Positions 57,273 through 64,000 of a DNA stretch of 64,000 bases are shown piece after piece. The position numbers were made by a program, and so were the translations under genes. The notes under the pieces were generated by a model. The model was not told where the DNA came from. It did not search any database and saw only the letters and a program-made list of their open reading frames with translations. Within the stretch, counting starts at the first letter, position 1, and every line of letters begins with the position of its first letter. Source of the DNA: Cognatishimia maritima (lineage in GTDB: Bacteria > Pseudomonadota > Alphaproteobacteria > Rhodobacterales > Rhodobacteraceae); assembly GCF_900129685.1 (NCBI RefSeq), contig NZ_FQWM01000007.1, positions 62,001 through 126,000 of the forward strand, in the 5' to 3' direction.

Positions 57273-57728
57273 ATGCTTGATGATCTGGATCGGCGCATTC
57301 TGCGCCTCATGCAAAGTGACCCTGACCTCGCGATTCCGCATCTCGCGGATCAACTTGGGCTGACTACGTCGCGGCTATCACGGCGTTTGGACCGCCTGCG
57401 CGAGGATGGCGTGCTAAAGGGCATTCGTGCGATCATCGATTGGCGCGCGCTTGGGTACGAAGTCGAGGTTTCGTTGCGCGTCACCTTAGATAAAACCCAA
57501 ACTCGCGCCTTTGATGATTTCATCGAGGCGGCACGGGCCATTCCAGAGGTGATCGAGATTCAAACCTTCCTCGGGCGGGTCGACGTGCGCCTCAGCGTGA
57601 TTGCGCGCGATATGGCACATTACCAAGATATCTACCGCACCAGCATTCTGACCCTGCCACATATCGCCGACATCGAAGCCCTGATGCTGGTGGCCAGCGT
57701 GAAGGCAAACGAAAGCCTGCCGCTATGA
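57273..57728 (+). CDS. Lrp/AsnC-family regulator, first of a tandem pair
   Basis: A 151-residue regulator: helix-turn-helix LADQLGLTTSRLSRRLDRLREDGVL split as ADQLGLTTSRLSRR and LRED, and a RAM ligand domain at the C-terminus. The start is ATG 57273, where the Lrp N-terminus LDDLDRRILRLMQ begins; there is no strong ribosome site. The stop overlaps the next regulator by 4 bases. It is divergent from ilvC, typical of a branched-chain amino acid responsive control. Confidence 0.9.
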   Translation: MLDDLDRRILRLMQSDPDLAIPHLADQLGLTTSRLSRRLDRLREDGVLKGIRAIIDWRALGYEVEVSLRVTLDKTQTRAFDDFIEAARAIPEVIEIQTFLGRVDVRLSVIARDMAHYQDIYRTSILTLPHIADIEALMLVASVKANESLPL

Positions 57729-58180
57729 TTGATCTCGACGATCTTGATCGCAAACTCCTGCGCGCCTTGGCTGAGGACGCCACACAGAACGCGGGTGCGC
57801 TCGGGCGGCGCTTTGGTCTAAGCCAGCCGGCGACGTGGCGGCGGATCAAGCGACTGCAAGAGGCGGGCATTGTCGCTGGGCGCAAACTGGACCTCGACAA
57901 AGAAAAACTCGGGTTTGGCGTCACGGTCTTCCTTGGCGTGAAACTGGCCACAAAAGGCCGTGTCAGCCTTGATGACTTTGAGCGGGCGGTCACGGCCATC
58001 CCAGAAGTACAAACAGCAGAGCACGTTCTGGGCATGTATGACTATCGTCTGCGAGTCACGGCACGCGATATTGCCGATTTCGAACGTGTCTTGCGGCGGC
58101 GCATCATGACCCTGCCGGGCGTTGGGGATGTTGAGGCGAATGTGCTGCTTAGCGAAGAAAGACGACCCGGCCCTTTGTGA
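57725..58180 (+). CDS. Lrp/AsnC-family regulator, second of a tandem pair
   Basis: A 151-residue paralogue of the preceding gene, with DLDRKLLRALAEDA, the helix-turn-helix RRFGLSQPATWRRIKRLQEAG and a C-terminal RAM domain. It overlaps the first by 4 bases, so the two proteins are probably made together and may form mixed oligomers. It precedes the aminotransferase gene by 153 bases. Confidence 0.9.
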   Translation: MIDLDDLDRKLLRALAEDATQNAGALGRRFGLSQPATWRRIKRLQEAGIVAGRKLDLDKEKLGFGVTVFLGVKLATKGRVSLDDFERAVTAIPEVQTAEHVLGMYDYRLRVTARDIADFERVLRRRIMTLPGVGDVEANVLLSEERRPGPL

Positions 58181-58333
58181 AATGACGTAAACTGAAACCA
58201 CTGCGCCGCGTCTGGGGTATTCGGATCAACAGCGTTGCGGCTAGACATATTGGTAAGGACATAAAGTTTTTCTGCCGGCCCCAGATCGGCATCATTGTTT
58301 CGGGCGCAACGCCCGGCAGGAAGGGAGGCCGAC

Positions 58334-59458
58334 ATGGCATTACTCAACACCGTGGACCCAGAGGGTCTGGATGAATTCTCCGTTGTTTTCACGGATCGGT
58401 CGCTTAACCACATGAGCAAGACCTTCCAGCAAGTCATGCGCGATATTTCCGGCATGCTGAAAGAAGTTTATCAAGCCGAAGCCGTCGCCCTGATCCCCGG
58501 TGGTGGCACCTATGCGATGGAAGCTGTGGCCCGGCAATTTGCGCGCGACGCCAAGACGCTTGTCGTGCGCAACGGCTGGTTTTCTTATCGCTGGTCGCAG
58601 ATCTTCGAAGCGGGTGCATTTGCGGCCTCTTCGACCGTTATGAAGGCGCGCCAAACGGGCAATGACGTCACCGCCCCCTTCGCACCAGCACCGATTGATG
58701 AGGTCGTGGACAAGATCAAGGCAGAGAAGCCAGATGTCGTCTTCGCACCGCATGTTGAGACTTCGGCCGGTGTGATCCTGCCCGATGATTACCTGCAAGC
58801 CATGGCCGCCGCCGCGCATGAGGTCGGCGCGCTTTTTGTACTGGACTGCATCGCGTCTGGCTGTGCGTGGATCGACATGAAAAAGATCGGCGTCGATGTG
58901 TTGGTGTCCGCTCCGCAAAAAGGCTGGTCCGCATCGCCCTCTGCAGGGATGGTGATGATGGGCGAACGCGCTTTGGCGCGTCTGGAAGAAACCGCATCAG
59001 ACAGCTTTGCGATTGATCTGAAGAAATGGCATTCGATTATGCAGGCCTATGAAAACGGTGGCCATGCGTACCATGCGACGATGCCGACGGATGCCCTGAA
59101 AGCCTTTCGCGACACGATGCTGGAAACCCAAGACTACGGTTTTGAAAAACTGCGCGAGGCGCAATGGGCGCTTGGCAATGGGGTTCGTGCCATCTTGGCA
59201 GAGAAGGGCATCAAATCGGTCGCGGCGGAAGGCTTTGGTGCACCGGGTGTGGTGGTATCTTACACCTCCGATCCAGCCATTCAAAACGGCAGCAAATTTG
59301 TTGCCGAGGGCATGCAGATCGCGGCGGGCGTTCCACTGGCCTGTGATGAGCCAGAGGGCTTTATGACCTTCCGCTTGGGTCTCTTTGGTTTGGACAAACT
59401 GTATGATGTGGACGCCACGCTGTCGCGCTTGCAAAAGGTCCTCGACAAGGTGCTTTAA
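58334..59458 (+). CDS. Class V aminotransferase (alanine/serine-glyoxylate type)
   Basis: A 374-residue PLP enzyme. IPGGGTYAMEAVARQF holds the phosphate-binding loop, VLDCIASGCAW the PLP Asp, and SAPQKGWSASP the Schiff-base Lys. The start is ATG 58334 behind GGGAGG. Members transfer amino groups between alanine or serine and glyoxylate or act on phosphonates; the substrate cannot be set here. It follows two Lrp-type regulators, which may control it. Confidence 0.88.
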   Translation: MALLNTVDPEGLDEFSVVFTDRSLNHMSKTFQQVMRDISGMLKEVYQAEAVALIPGGGTYAMEAVARQFARDAKTLVVRNGWFSYRWSQIFEAGAFAASSTVMKARQTGNDVTAPFAPAPIDEVVDKIKAEKPDVVFAPHVETSAGVILPDDYLQAMAAAAHEVGALFVLDCIASGCAWIDMKKIGVDVLVSAPQKGWSASPSAGMVMMGERALARLEETASDSFAIDLKKWHSIMQAYENGGHAYHATMPTDALKAFRDTMLETQDYGFEKLREAQWALGNGVRAILAEKGIKSVAAEGFGAPGVVVSYTSDPAIQNGSKFVAEGMQIAAGVPLACDEPEGFMTFRLGLFGLDKLYDVDATLSRLQKVLDKVL

Positions 59459-59463
59459 GCTTC

Positions 59464-59503
59464 ACCTTTTCAAAAATACTCATAAAAACAAACCTGGGTC
59501 CGG
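59464..59503 (+). repeat. Second copy of the 3'-end motif after the aminotransferase
   Basis: ACCTTTTCAAAAATACTCA (59464-59482) matches the motif after glyS in 16 of 19 bases. It is followed by CCGGGGC, loop AAT, GCCCCGG, a perfect 7-base hairpin. Confidence 0.65.
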
Positions 59504-59541
59504 GGCAATGCCCCGGGTCTTAGGACCCGCGCGGCGATGAT

Positions 59542-60741
59542 CTAACGCGCGCCCAATCCCATTTGCATCAGCATTTTCCGCACCGGGGCCATGCCATATA
59601 GCGCTTGCAGCCCCGCCGCCCGCGCGTTTCGCAATAGCGGAGATTGCACCATCGACGCACGGTTCAACACATCAATGCCGCGAACACGCAGCGCGACTTC
59701 GGCGTGGCGCTGCCTTTGATAGCTGGCCAGCATCGGCGCGTCGCCCAGCCGGTCGGGCGCAGCTTTTGCCAAGTCCAGCAGGACAGACAGGTCCCCTAAC
59801 GACGTGTTCAGCCCCTGCGCGCCAATTGGGGGCACCACATGCGCAGCTTCGGCAATCAGCGCCACACGCTCGCTGCTGAATCGGTCCGCGATCTGGCTGA
59901 TAATGGGCCAAATGGTGCGGCGTGAGGCAAGGTTGAGCGGCCCGAACAGTGAACAGCTTCGCGCGGTCATTTCGGCGTTAAAGACGGCCTCGTCCATCTC
60001 ATAAAGCGCCTGCGCGTTCGCTGCTTTCTCCATCCAGACCAGCGCCGAAGAGGGCATCCCGTTGTGATCAGGGAGCGGCACCAAGGTGAACGGCCCGCCG
60101 GTGCGGTGAATTTCCGTCGATACGTTTTCATGCGGGATCGGATGGGTGACGGCCAGCGCCAGCGCTTTCTGGCCGTAACGCGATGTTTTTACACCAATCC
60201 CGGCTTTTTCACGGATCGTGGAGTTACGCCCGTCGGCAGCGACAACAAGGCGACAGACCAAGGTTTCACCGTCGCTTAGTCGCACACGTGCTTCGCTTTC
60301 GCGGGTCAGTAAGTCGACGGCAGAAACGCCAAGGCGCAAATCGACATTTGGCATTTCGTTCAGATGCGCCATGAATTCGCGCCGCAACAGCCAATTCGGA
60401 AGGTTCCAGCCAAACGGAAGGTCTGAAATGTCCGAGGCGTCGAAATCCTTGATCACACGCGGCTCTGGCTCTGCGCCACCCGCGTCCACGATCCGCATGA
60501 TTTGCAAAGGGGCAGCATGGTCCTGCAGTCGCGTCCAAAGCCCGGCCTCTTCCAGCAGCACCCTTGCGGGTTGCAGGAAAGCCGTCGTGCGCAGATCGGC
60601 GCCCTGCTTGTCACGTTCGATGACTGGCGGCGTCGGGTCGACGCAAACAACCGAAAAGCCCGCTTTCCCAAAGGCCGCCGCCGCCGTTAGACCGGCGATG
60701 CCACCGCCTGATACGACGATATCGACGTTTTGTTGTGTCAT
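59542..60741 (-). CDS. UbiH/Coq6-family FAD monooxygenase
   Basis: A 399-residue aromatic-ring hydroxylase. The N-terminal GGGIAGLTAAAAF binds FAD; VVAADGRNSTIREKAG is the DG motif; the third motif reads VALIAEAAHVVPPIGAQGLN, where GDAAH is usual. The C-terminal part is like UbiH/UbiF/UbiL enzymes that hydroxylate the ubiquinone ring. Which ring position is acted on cannot be told. It precedes the HAD gene on its other side, divergent spacing 23 bases, same strand as HAD. Confidence 0.87.
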   Translation of the reverse strand: MTQQNVDIVVSGGGIAGLTAAAAFGKAGFSVVCVDPTPPVIERDKQGADLRTTAFLQPARVLLEEAGLWTRLQDHAAPLQIMRIVDAGGAEPEPRVIKDFDASDISDLPFGWNLPNWLLRREFMAHLNEMPNVDLRLGVSAVDLLTRESEARVRLSDGETLVCRLVVAADGRNSTIREKAGIGVKTSRYGQKALALAVTHPIPHENVSTEIHRTGGPFTLVPLPDHNGMPSSALVWMEKAANAQALYEMDEAVFNAEMTARSCSLFGPLNLASRRTIWPIISQIADRFSSERVALIAEAAHVVPPIGAQGLNTSLGDLSVLLDLAKAAPDRLGDAPMLASYQRQRHAEVALRVRGIDVLNRASMVQSPLLRNARAAGLQALYGMAPVRKMLMQMGLGAR

Positions 60742-60764
60742 GGCTTGGCCTTTCTTTGTTGCGC

Positions 60765-61409
60765 TTAAAGGAGGGCGCGCAGGAACCCTGTTAGATCATG
60801 CGTGTGATGGTGAATATGATCTGCATCATGCGGCTCTGGCGCGACATGGACGGTGCGCATGCCCATTTCATGCGGAGCCTGCAGATTGCGGGGGTCATCC
60901 TCAAACATCGCAGCACGGGAAGGTGTGACGCCGTCGCGTTCAAAAACTTGCTCAAAGGCGGCGCGTTCTGGCTTGGGCAGGTAGCTTGCGTGTTCAATGC
61001 CATAAATGGCGTCAAACAACCCATCCAAACCACGCCCGGCCAAGACGTTTTCAGCGTATGGCGCAGTTCCGTTGGTATAGACGATCCGCCGACCGGGCAG
61101 GGATTTGATCAGCGCCGCAAGATCCGGGTCCGGTGTCAGTGCGGCAAAAGAGATATCATGCACGTCCAATAGATAGGGGTCGGGGTCGATGTCGTGTTCG
61201 CGCATCAGACCGGCCAGCGTCGTTCCGTAGCGGTGCCAGTAGCGGGCACGCAACTCGTGGGCCTCGGCCAGCGACACTGACAGTGTTTTCGCCACGTAGT
61301 CCGCCATGCGCACTTCGATCTGGTCAAACAAGCGCACCTTGGGGTCGTAAAGCGTGTTGTCCAGATCAAAGACCCAGGTGGTCACATGTGAGAAGCTGTC
61401 TTTTACCAT
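60765..61409 (-). CDS. HAD-family pyrimidine 5'-nucleotidase-like phosphatase
   Basis: A 214-residue HAD hydrolase: VFDLDNTLYDP (nucleophile and acid/base Asp), YTNGTAPYAENVL, PKPERAAFEQ and MFEDDPRNLQ. The cap is small and helical as in pyrimidine 5'-nucleotidases of the SDT1/YjjG kind. The start is ATG 61409. It is upstream of the UbiH-type gene on the same strand and divergent from the GntR gene. Confidence 0.88.
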   Translation of the reverse strand: MVKDSFSHVTTWVFDLDNTLYDPKVRLFDQIEVRMADYVAKTLSVSLAEAHELRARYWHRYGTTLAGLMREHDIDPDPYLLDVHDISFAALTPDPDLAALIKSLPGRRIVYTNGTAPYAENVLAGRGLDGLFDAIYGIEHASYLPKPERAAFEQVFERDGVTPSRAAMFEDDPRNLQAPHEMGMRTVHVAPEPHDADHIHHHTHDLTGFLRALL

Positions 61410-61507
61410 GGCGCGCAAGCTATGCTTTCGACGTGGCAAGTCAATGGTTTGCTTGCAACTTACGCCGGGGAATGCATAGTCTGATCGCCACAGAACGGAG
61501 CCGCGCC

Positions 61508-62146
61508 ATGACACATCCCCGGACACAAAACAAAGACGCCTACACATTGATCCTCGAAGCGATCGATCTGGGTGTCTACAAGCCCGGTGACCGGTTGGTG
61601 GAGAGCGATCTTGCAGATCGCTTTGGTGTCTCGCGCACGCCGATACGCGAGGCATTGCAGCGGCTTGAGACGCAATCTCTTTTGACGCGCGACGGGCGCA
61701 GTTTGATTGTGGCCTCGCTGGATCATAACCAACTGGCAGAACTATATGCGGTGCGCAGTGAACTGGAAGGGCTGGCCGCACGCCTTGCCGCGCGGCATGC
61801 CACGCAGGAAGAGGTGCGTGTCTTGCAGGAGATGGTGTCAGATGACCGCGCGTTGATTGGCGACGCCAACGGGCTGGCCCGCGCCAACCGGCGGTTTCAC
61901 AAGATGATCCATCTGGCCTCGCACAATCGGTTTCTCGTGCAGCAGTTGGATATGGTGCACCGGTCTATGGCTTTGATGGCGACGACCTCGCTGGCTGCCG
62001 AGGGGCGCGGAGAGGTGGCCTTGCAGGAACATCAGGCGATTGTGACCGCCATCAAGGCCCGCAACGAAGATGCGGCCTATGACGCCTTGAAACGCCATAT
62101 TTCCAAGGCCTTTGAAACGCGCCTAAAGCTGAGTGCTGACCGCTGA
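61508..62146 (+). CDS. GntR-family regulator with FCD domain
   Basis: A 212-residue protein: winged helix with GDRLVESDLADRFGVSRTPIREAL and C-terminal FCD helical domain containing ELYAVRSELEGLAA, LARANRRFHKMIHLASHN and EHQAIVTAI, with metal/ligand His. The start is ATG 61508 with ACGGAG before it. The effector is probably an organic acid or sugar acid. Its stop overlaps the convergent glycosyltransferase gene by 24 bases. Confidence 0.9.
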   Translation: MTHPRTQNKDAYTLILEAIDLGVYKPGDRLVESDLADRFGVSRTPIREALQRLETQSLLTRDGRSLIVASLDHNQLAELYAVRSELEGLAARLAARHATQEEVRVLQEMVSDDRALIGDANGLARANRRFHKMIHLASHNRFLVQQLDMVHRSMALMATTSLAAEGRGEVALQEHQAIVTAIKARNEDAAYDALKRHISKAFETRLKLSADR

Positions 62147-64000
62147 GTATTCGGCGTTTGTGCCTTCTGGCACTTGTCCGTGCTGGGTCTTGTCCCAATA
62201 AAATGGGGCCACGATCAATTCAAACAGCGCTTTGTAGGCCCCGAGTGTGGCCAGCGTGAAATAGATCGGCATGGTGATAGCCCATGGGATCAACCACCTG
62301 CGGTTCTGCCCGCGAAGAGATAGCGCGGCGAGGCCGATGTCGATCATCGTGATGCCAACAAATAGGACGGCAACACCGTTCACAATAGCTGACGGCAGCG
62401 CTTCGATCCAACTGAGAGAGACACCGAATGCCAGTAGCCAGAAGCTCCAGACAAAAGGGGCCAGCAGGAACTGGGAAAGGGTGGACAGGAAGATCGCGGT
62501 GAATCCAAGGAATTTTCGCAGCCCCAGTTCTTTCAACAGGCGGCGCGGTCGAGACATATGAACCAAGTAGGTCACCATATAGCCTTTGAGCCAACGTGAC
62601 CTTTGCCGTACCCAAGGCCGAAAGTGGCAGTTCGCCTCTTCCTGCGTCACGGTCGGTATCAGTTCCGTTCGATGGCCATAGCGGCACAGACGGATGCCAA
62701 GGTCGGCGTCTTCGGTGACGTTGTGCGCATCCCAGCCGCCAATCTTTTCAATCACATCGCGGCGCAGGAACAATGTTGTACCCCCTAAAGGCACGGCCGC
62801 TCCAAGCCGAGACATGCCGCGCAGGATGGTCCGGAACCACATCGAGTATTCCAACGTAAAACAACGCGAAAGCCAGTTCGTGCGCGGATTGTAATAATCC
62901 AACACGCCTTGCAGGCAGGCCACCTGCGGCGGCGCATGCGCAAAGGTCTGCGCCACAATTTCAAGCTGGTTTGGGGCGGGGGCGTCCTCGGCATCCCAGA
63001 TACCGACGATGTCACCTTTGCAGAAATCGAGCGCATAGTTCATCGCGCGGGGTTTTGTGGTCAGGCCGCTACCGGGGGGCACTTCGACAACCTTGACCCA
63101 GGGCGGCAAGGTGCATGCCTCAAGTGCTTGTTTTGTCAGGTCGTCTTCGGCTTCGAGCACCAGGCGCACGTCCAACAGAGCCCTTGGGTAGGTCAGTGAC
63201 GACAACCGCCTAAGAAGGGCGGCGGCGATCTCTTTTTCTTTGTAGAGAGGGACCAAGACCGAGATTTTGGGCAGTTTCCCTCGCGTCCGCAGTCTGATCC
63301 CTTGGGGGCGTTTGCGCTCGCTGGACAGAAAGGCAGCGATTTTGGTCCCGGCGGCGAGTATTTGCGTCGCAAGGATGACAACAGCGAGGGCTGTGAGCGC
63401 CGATTGGGGCGACAGGGCAAAAGCGGCAACGATCGGGAGGCCAATTGCAATCGCTGCAAGATAGCGCCCGATCGTGTGCCCGGCCCACGCCCGGCAGCTT
63501 TCAGATTGCTTCACACGCGTTTCGCATCCCTTGAGCAAGGTGGCTCGGAACAGACGTGCTGCGCAGGCTTGCAGCTGCGCTTCGGAGACAATCACAAAGC
63601 GCGCGGCCTCAAACACATCGGGGCGGGCGTGGATAAGCTTCGGGAAATCTTGCGGGCGGCTTGTTGCGACGACCAACTTCCCATTCATACGCACCCAAGG
63701 CAAGACCGCATGTTTCAGGCAAAACGCCGGTTGCAGCAATGGCAGCAAACGAAAATCAGGCGGTGCTTTTTCCAGATCAATGTATGCCGCAAAATAGTGG
63801 TCGGCGAGATAGGGTAGGAGCCCCTCTTCGCGTATCCAGCCATTGGCAACCACTATGTCAGACAGGCAGGTGTCCCACTCTGTCAGCATTTGCATTGCCG
63901 TAAGCAGCTGTTCTGGAGTGATTTCGCCATGTTCAACCAGCCGCCGGCCGAGCGCGATCTGGTGATCGACCGCGCGTGCGGGCGTCCGCTCAAATAATTC
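62123..64000 (-). CDS. Family 2 glycosyltransferase with N-terminal MshEN/GspE-N-like domain, 5' end outside window
   Basis: At least 625 residues; the reading frame is still open at the right edge (35 codons before ATG 63895 contain no stop), so the true start is outside. Near the N-terminus, LGRRLVEHGEITPEQLLTA and the following SDIVVANGWIREEGLLPYL look like paired MshEN repeats as in GspE/MshE proteins. The catalytic part has VLVPLYKE, IWDAEDAP (DxD), NVTEDADLG (TED) and RQRSRW (QxxRW), with at least five hydrophobic segments. This is a processive membrane glycosyltransferase making a surface polysaccharide. Confidence 0.88.
   Translation of the reverse strand, partial: ELFERTPARAVDHQIALGRRLVEHGEITPEQLLTAMQMLTEWDTCLSDIVVANGWIREEGLLPYLADHYFAAYIDLEKAPPDFRLLPLLQPAFCLKHAVLPWVRMNGKLVVATSRPQDFPKLIHARPDVFEAARFVIVSEAQLQACAARLFRATLLKGCETRVKQSESCRAWAGHTIGRYLAAIAIGLPIVAAFALSPQSALTALAVVILATQILAAGTKIAAFLSSERKRPQGIRLRTRGKLPKISVLVPLYKEKEIAAALLRRLSSLTYPRALLDVRLVLEAEDDLTKQALEACTLPPWVKVVEVPPGSGLTTKPRAMNYALDFCKGDIVGIWDAEDAPAPNQLEIVAQTFAHAPPQVACLQGVLDYYNPRTNWLSRCFTLEYSMWFRTILRGMSRLGAAVPLGGTTLFLRRDVIEKIGGWDAHNVTEDADLGIRLCRYGHRTELIPTVTQEEANCHFRPWVRQRSRWLKGYMVTYLVHMSRPRRLLKELGLRKFLGFTAIFLSTLSQFLLAPFVWSFWLLAFGVSLSWIEALPSAIVNGVAVLFVGITMIDIGLAALSLRGQNRRWLIPWAITMPIYFTLATLGAYKALFELIVAPFYWDKTQHGQVPEGTNAEYSAVSTQL

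Overview
The window looks like a piece of chromosome from a marine alphaproteobacterium of the Rhodobacteraceae (Roseobacter group). The evidence is the moderately high GC, the dense gene packing with many 4-base start/stop overlaps, the zwf-edd-eda Entner-Doudoroff operon, the alphaproteobacterial type of histidyl-tRNA synthetase followed by hisZ-hisG, the glyQ/small-gene/glyS/ppdK-like block, folB-folP-glmM, and xdhABC next to a BMP-type nucleoside transporter. This assignment is by gene content and protein style, not by a database comparison. I saw no rRNA, tRNA, CRISPR array, insertion sequence or prophage gene. Almost everything is core metabolism.

Layout. 1-3870: an edge-truncated membrane acyltransferase with an SGNH domain, then a GMC oxidoreductase and a short-chain dehydrogenase, apparently one transcript. 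4081-8000: zwf-edd-eda, preceded by two GCGC-centred palindromes that look like LacI/GntR-type operators. 8134-13353: ilvD, a DUF1127-like small gene, an Ala/Pro/Lys-rich protein gene, rpe and an MFS transporter. 13363-20220: 2-hydroxyacid dehydrogenase, SH3-domain protein, panB-panC, small secreted and hypothetical proteins, a DUF938 methyltransferase, an aldo/keto reductase and a thioesterase. 20367-29621: a seven-gene minus-strand run, xdhA-xdhB-xdhC followed by ATPase, two permeases and a binding protein; it should import purine nucleosides or bases and oxidise hypoxanthine/xanthine. 29959-31611: a TetR regulator and its likely target, a secreted tandem NTF2-like protein, with a perfect inverted repeat between them. 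31646-36870: dnaE, an AT-rich orphan gene, a small secreted protein, slyX and an MgtC-like protein. 36996-40275: hisS-hisZ-hisG. 40376-49755: DUF4260 protein, a secreted protease-like protein that has lost its catalytic triad, glyQ-small gene-glyS, a PPDK-like protein with an altered nucleotide domain and a SleB-type hydrolase. 49836-53124: folB-folP-glmM. 53121-58180: DMT exporter, hemerythrin-like protein, ArsR/SRPBCC pair, GyrI-like protein, ilvC and two Lrp/AsnC regulators. 58334-64000: class V aminotransferase, UbiH-type monooxygenase, HAD phosphatase, GntR regulator, and an edge-truncated family 2 glycosyltransferase with an N-terminal MshEN/GspE-N-like domain.

No clearly new multi-gene system stands out. 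The observations most worth follow-up are the catalytically dead protease-like protein (40806-42560), the PPDK-like protein with eroded nucleotide-binding motifs (46430-48970), the MshEN-glycosyltransferase fusion at the right edge, the FolB fusion with an unknown C-terminal half, the operator arrays at the ArsR and TetR genes, and the AT-rich orphan next to dnaE.
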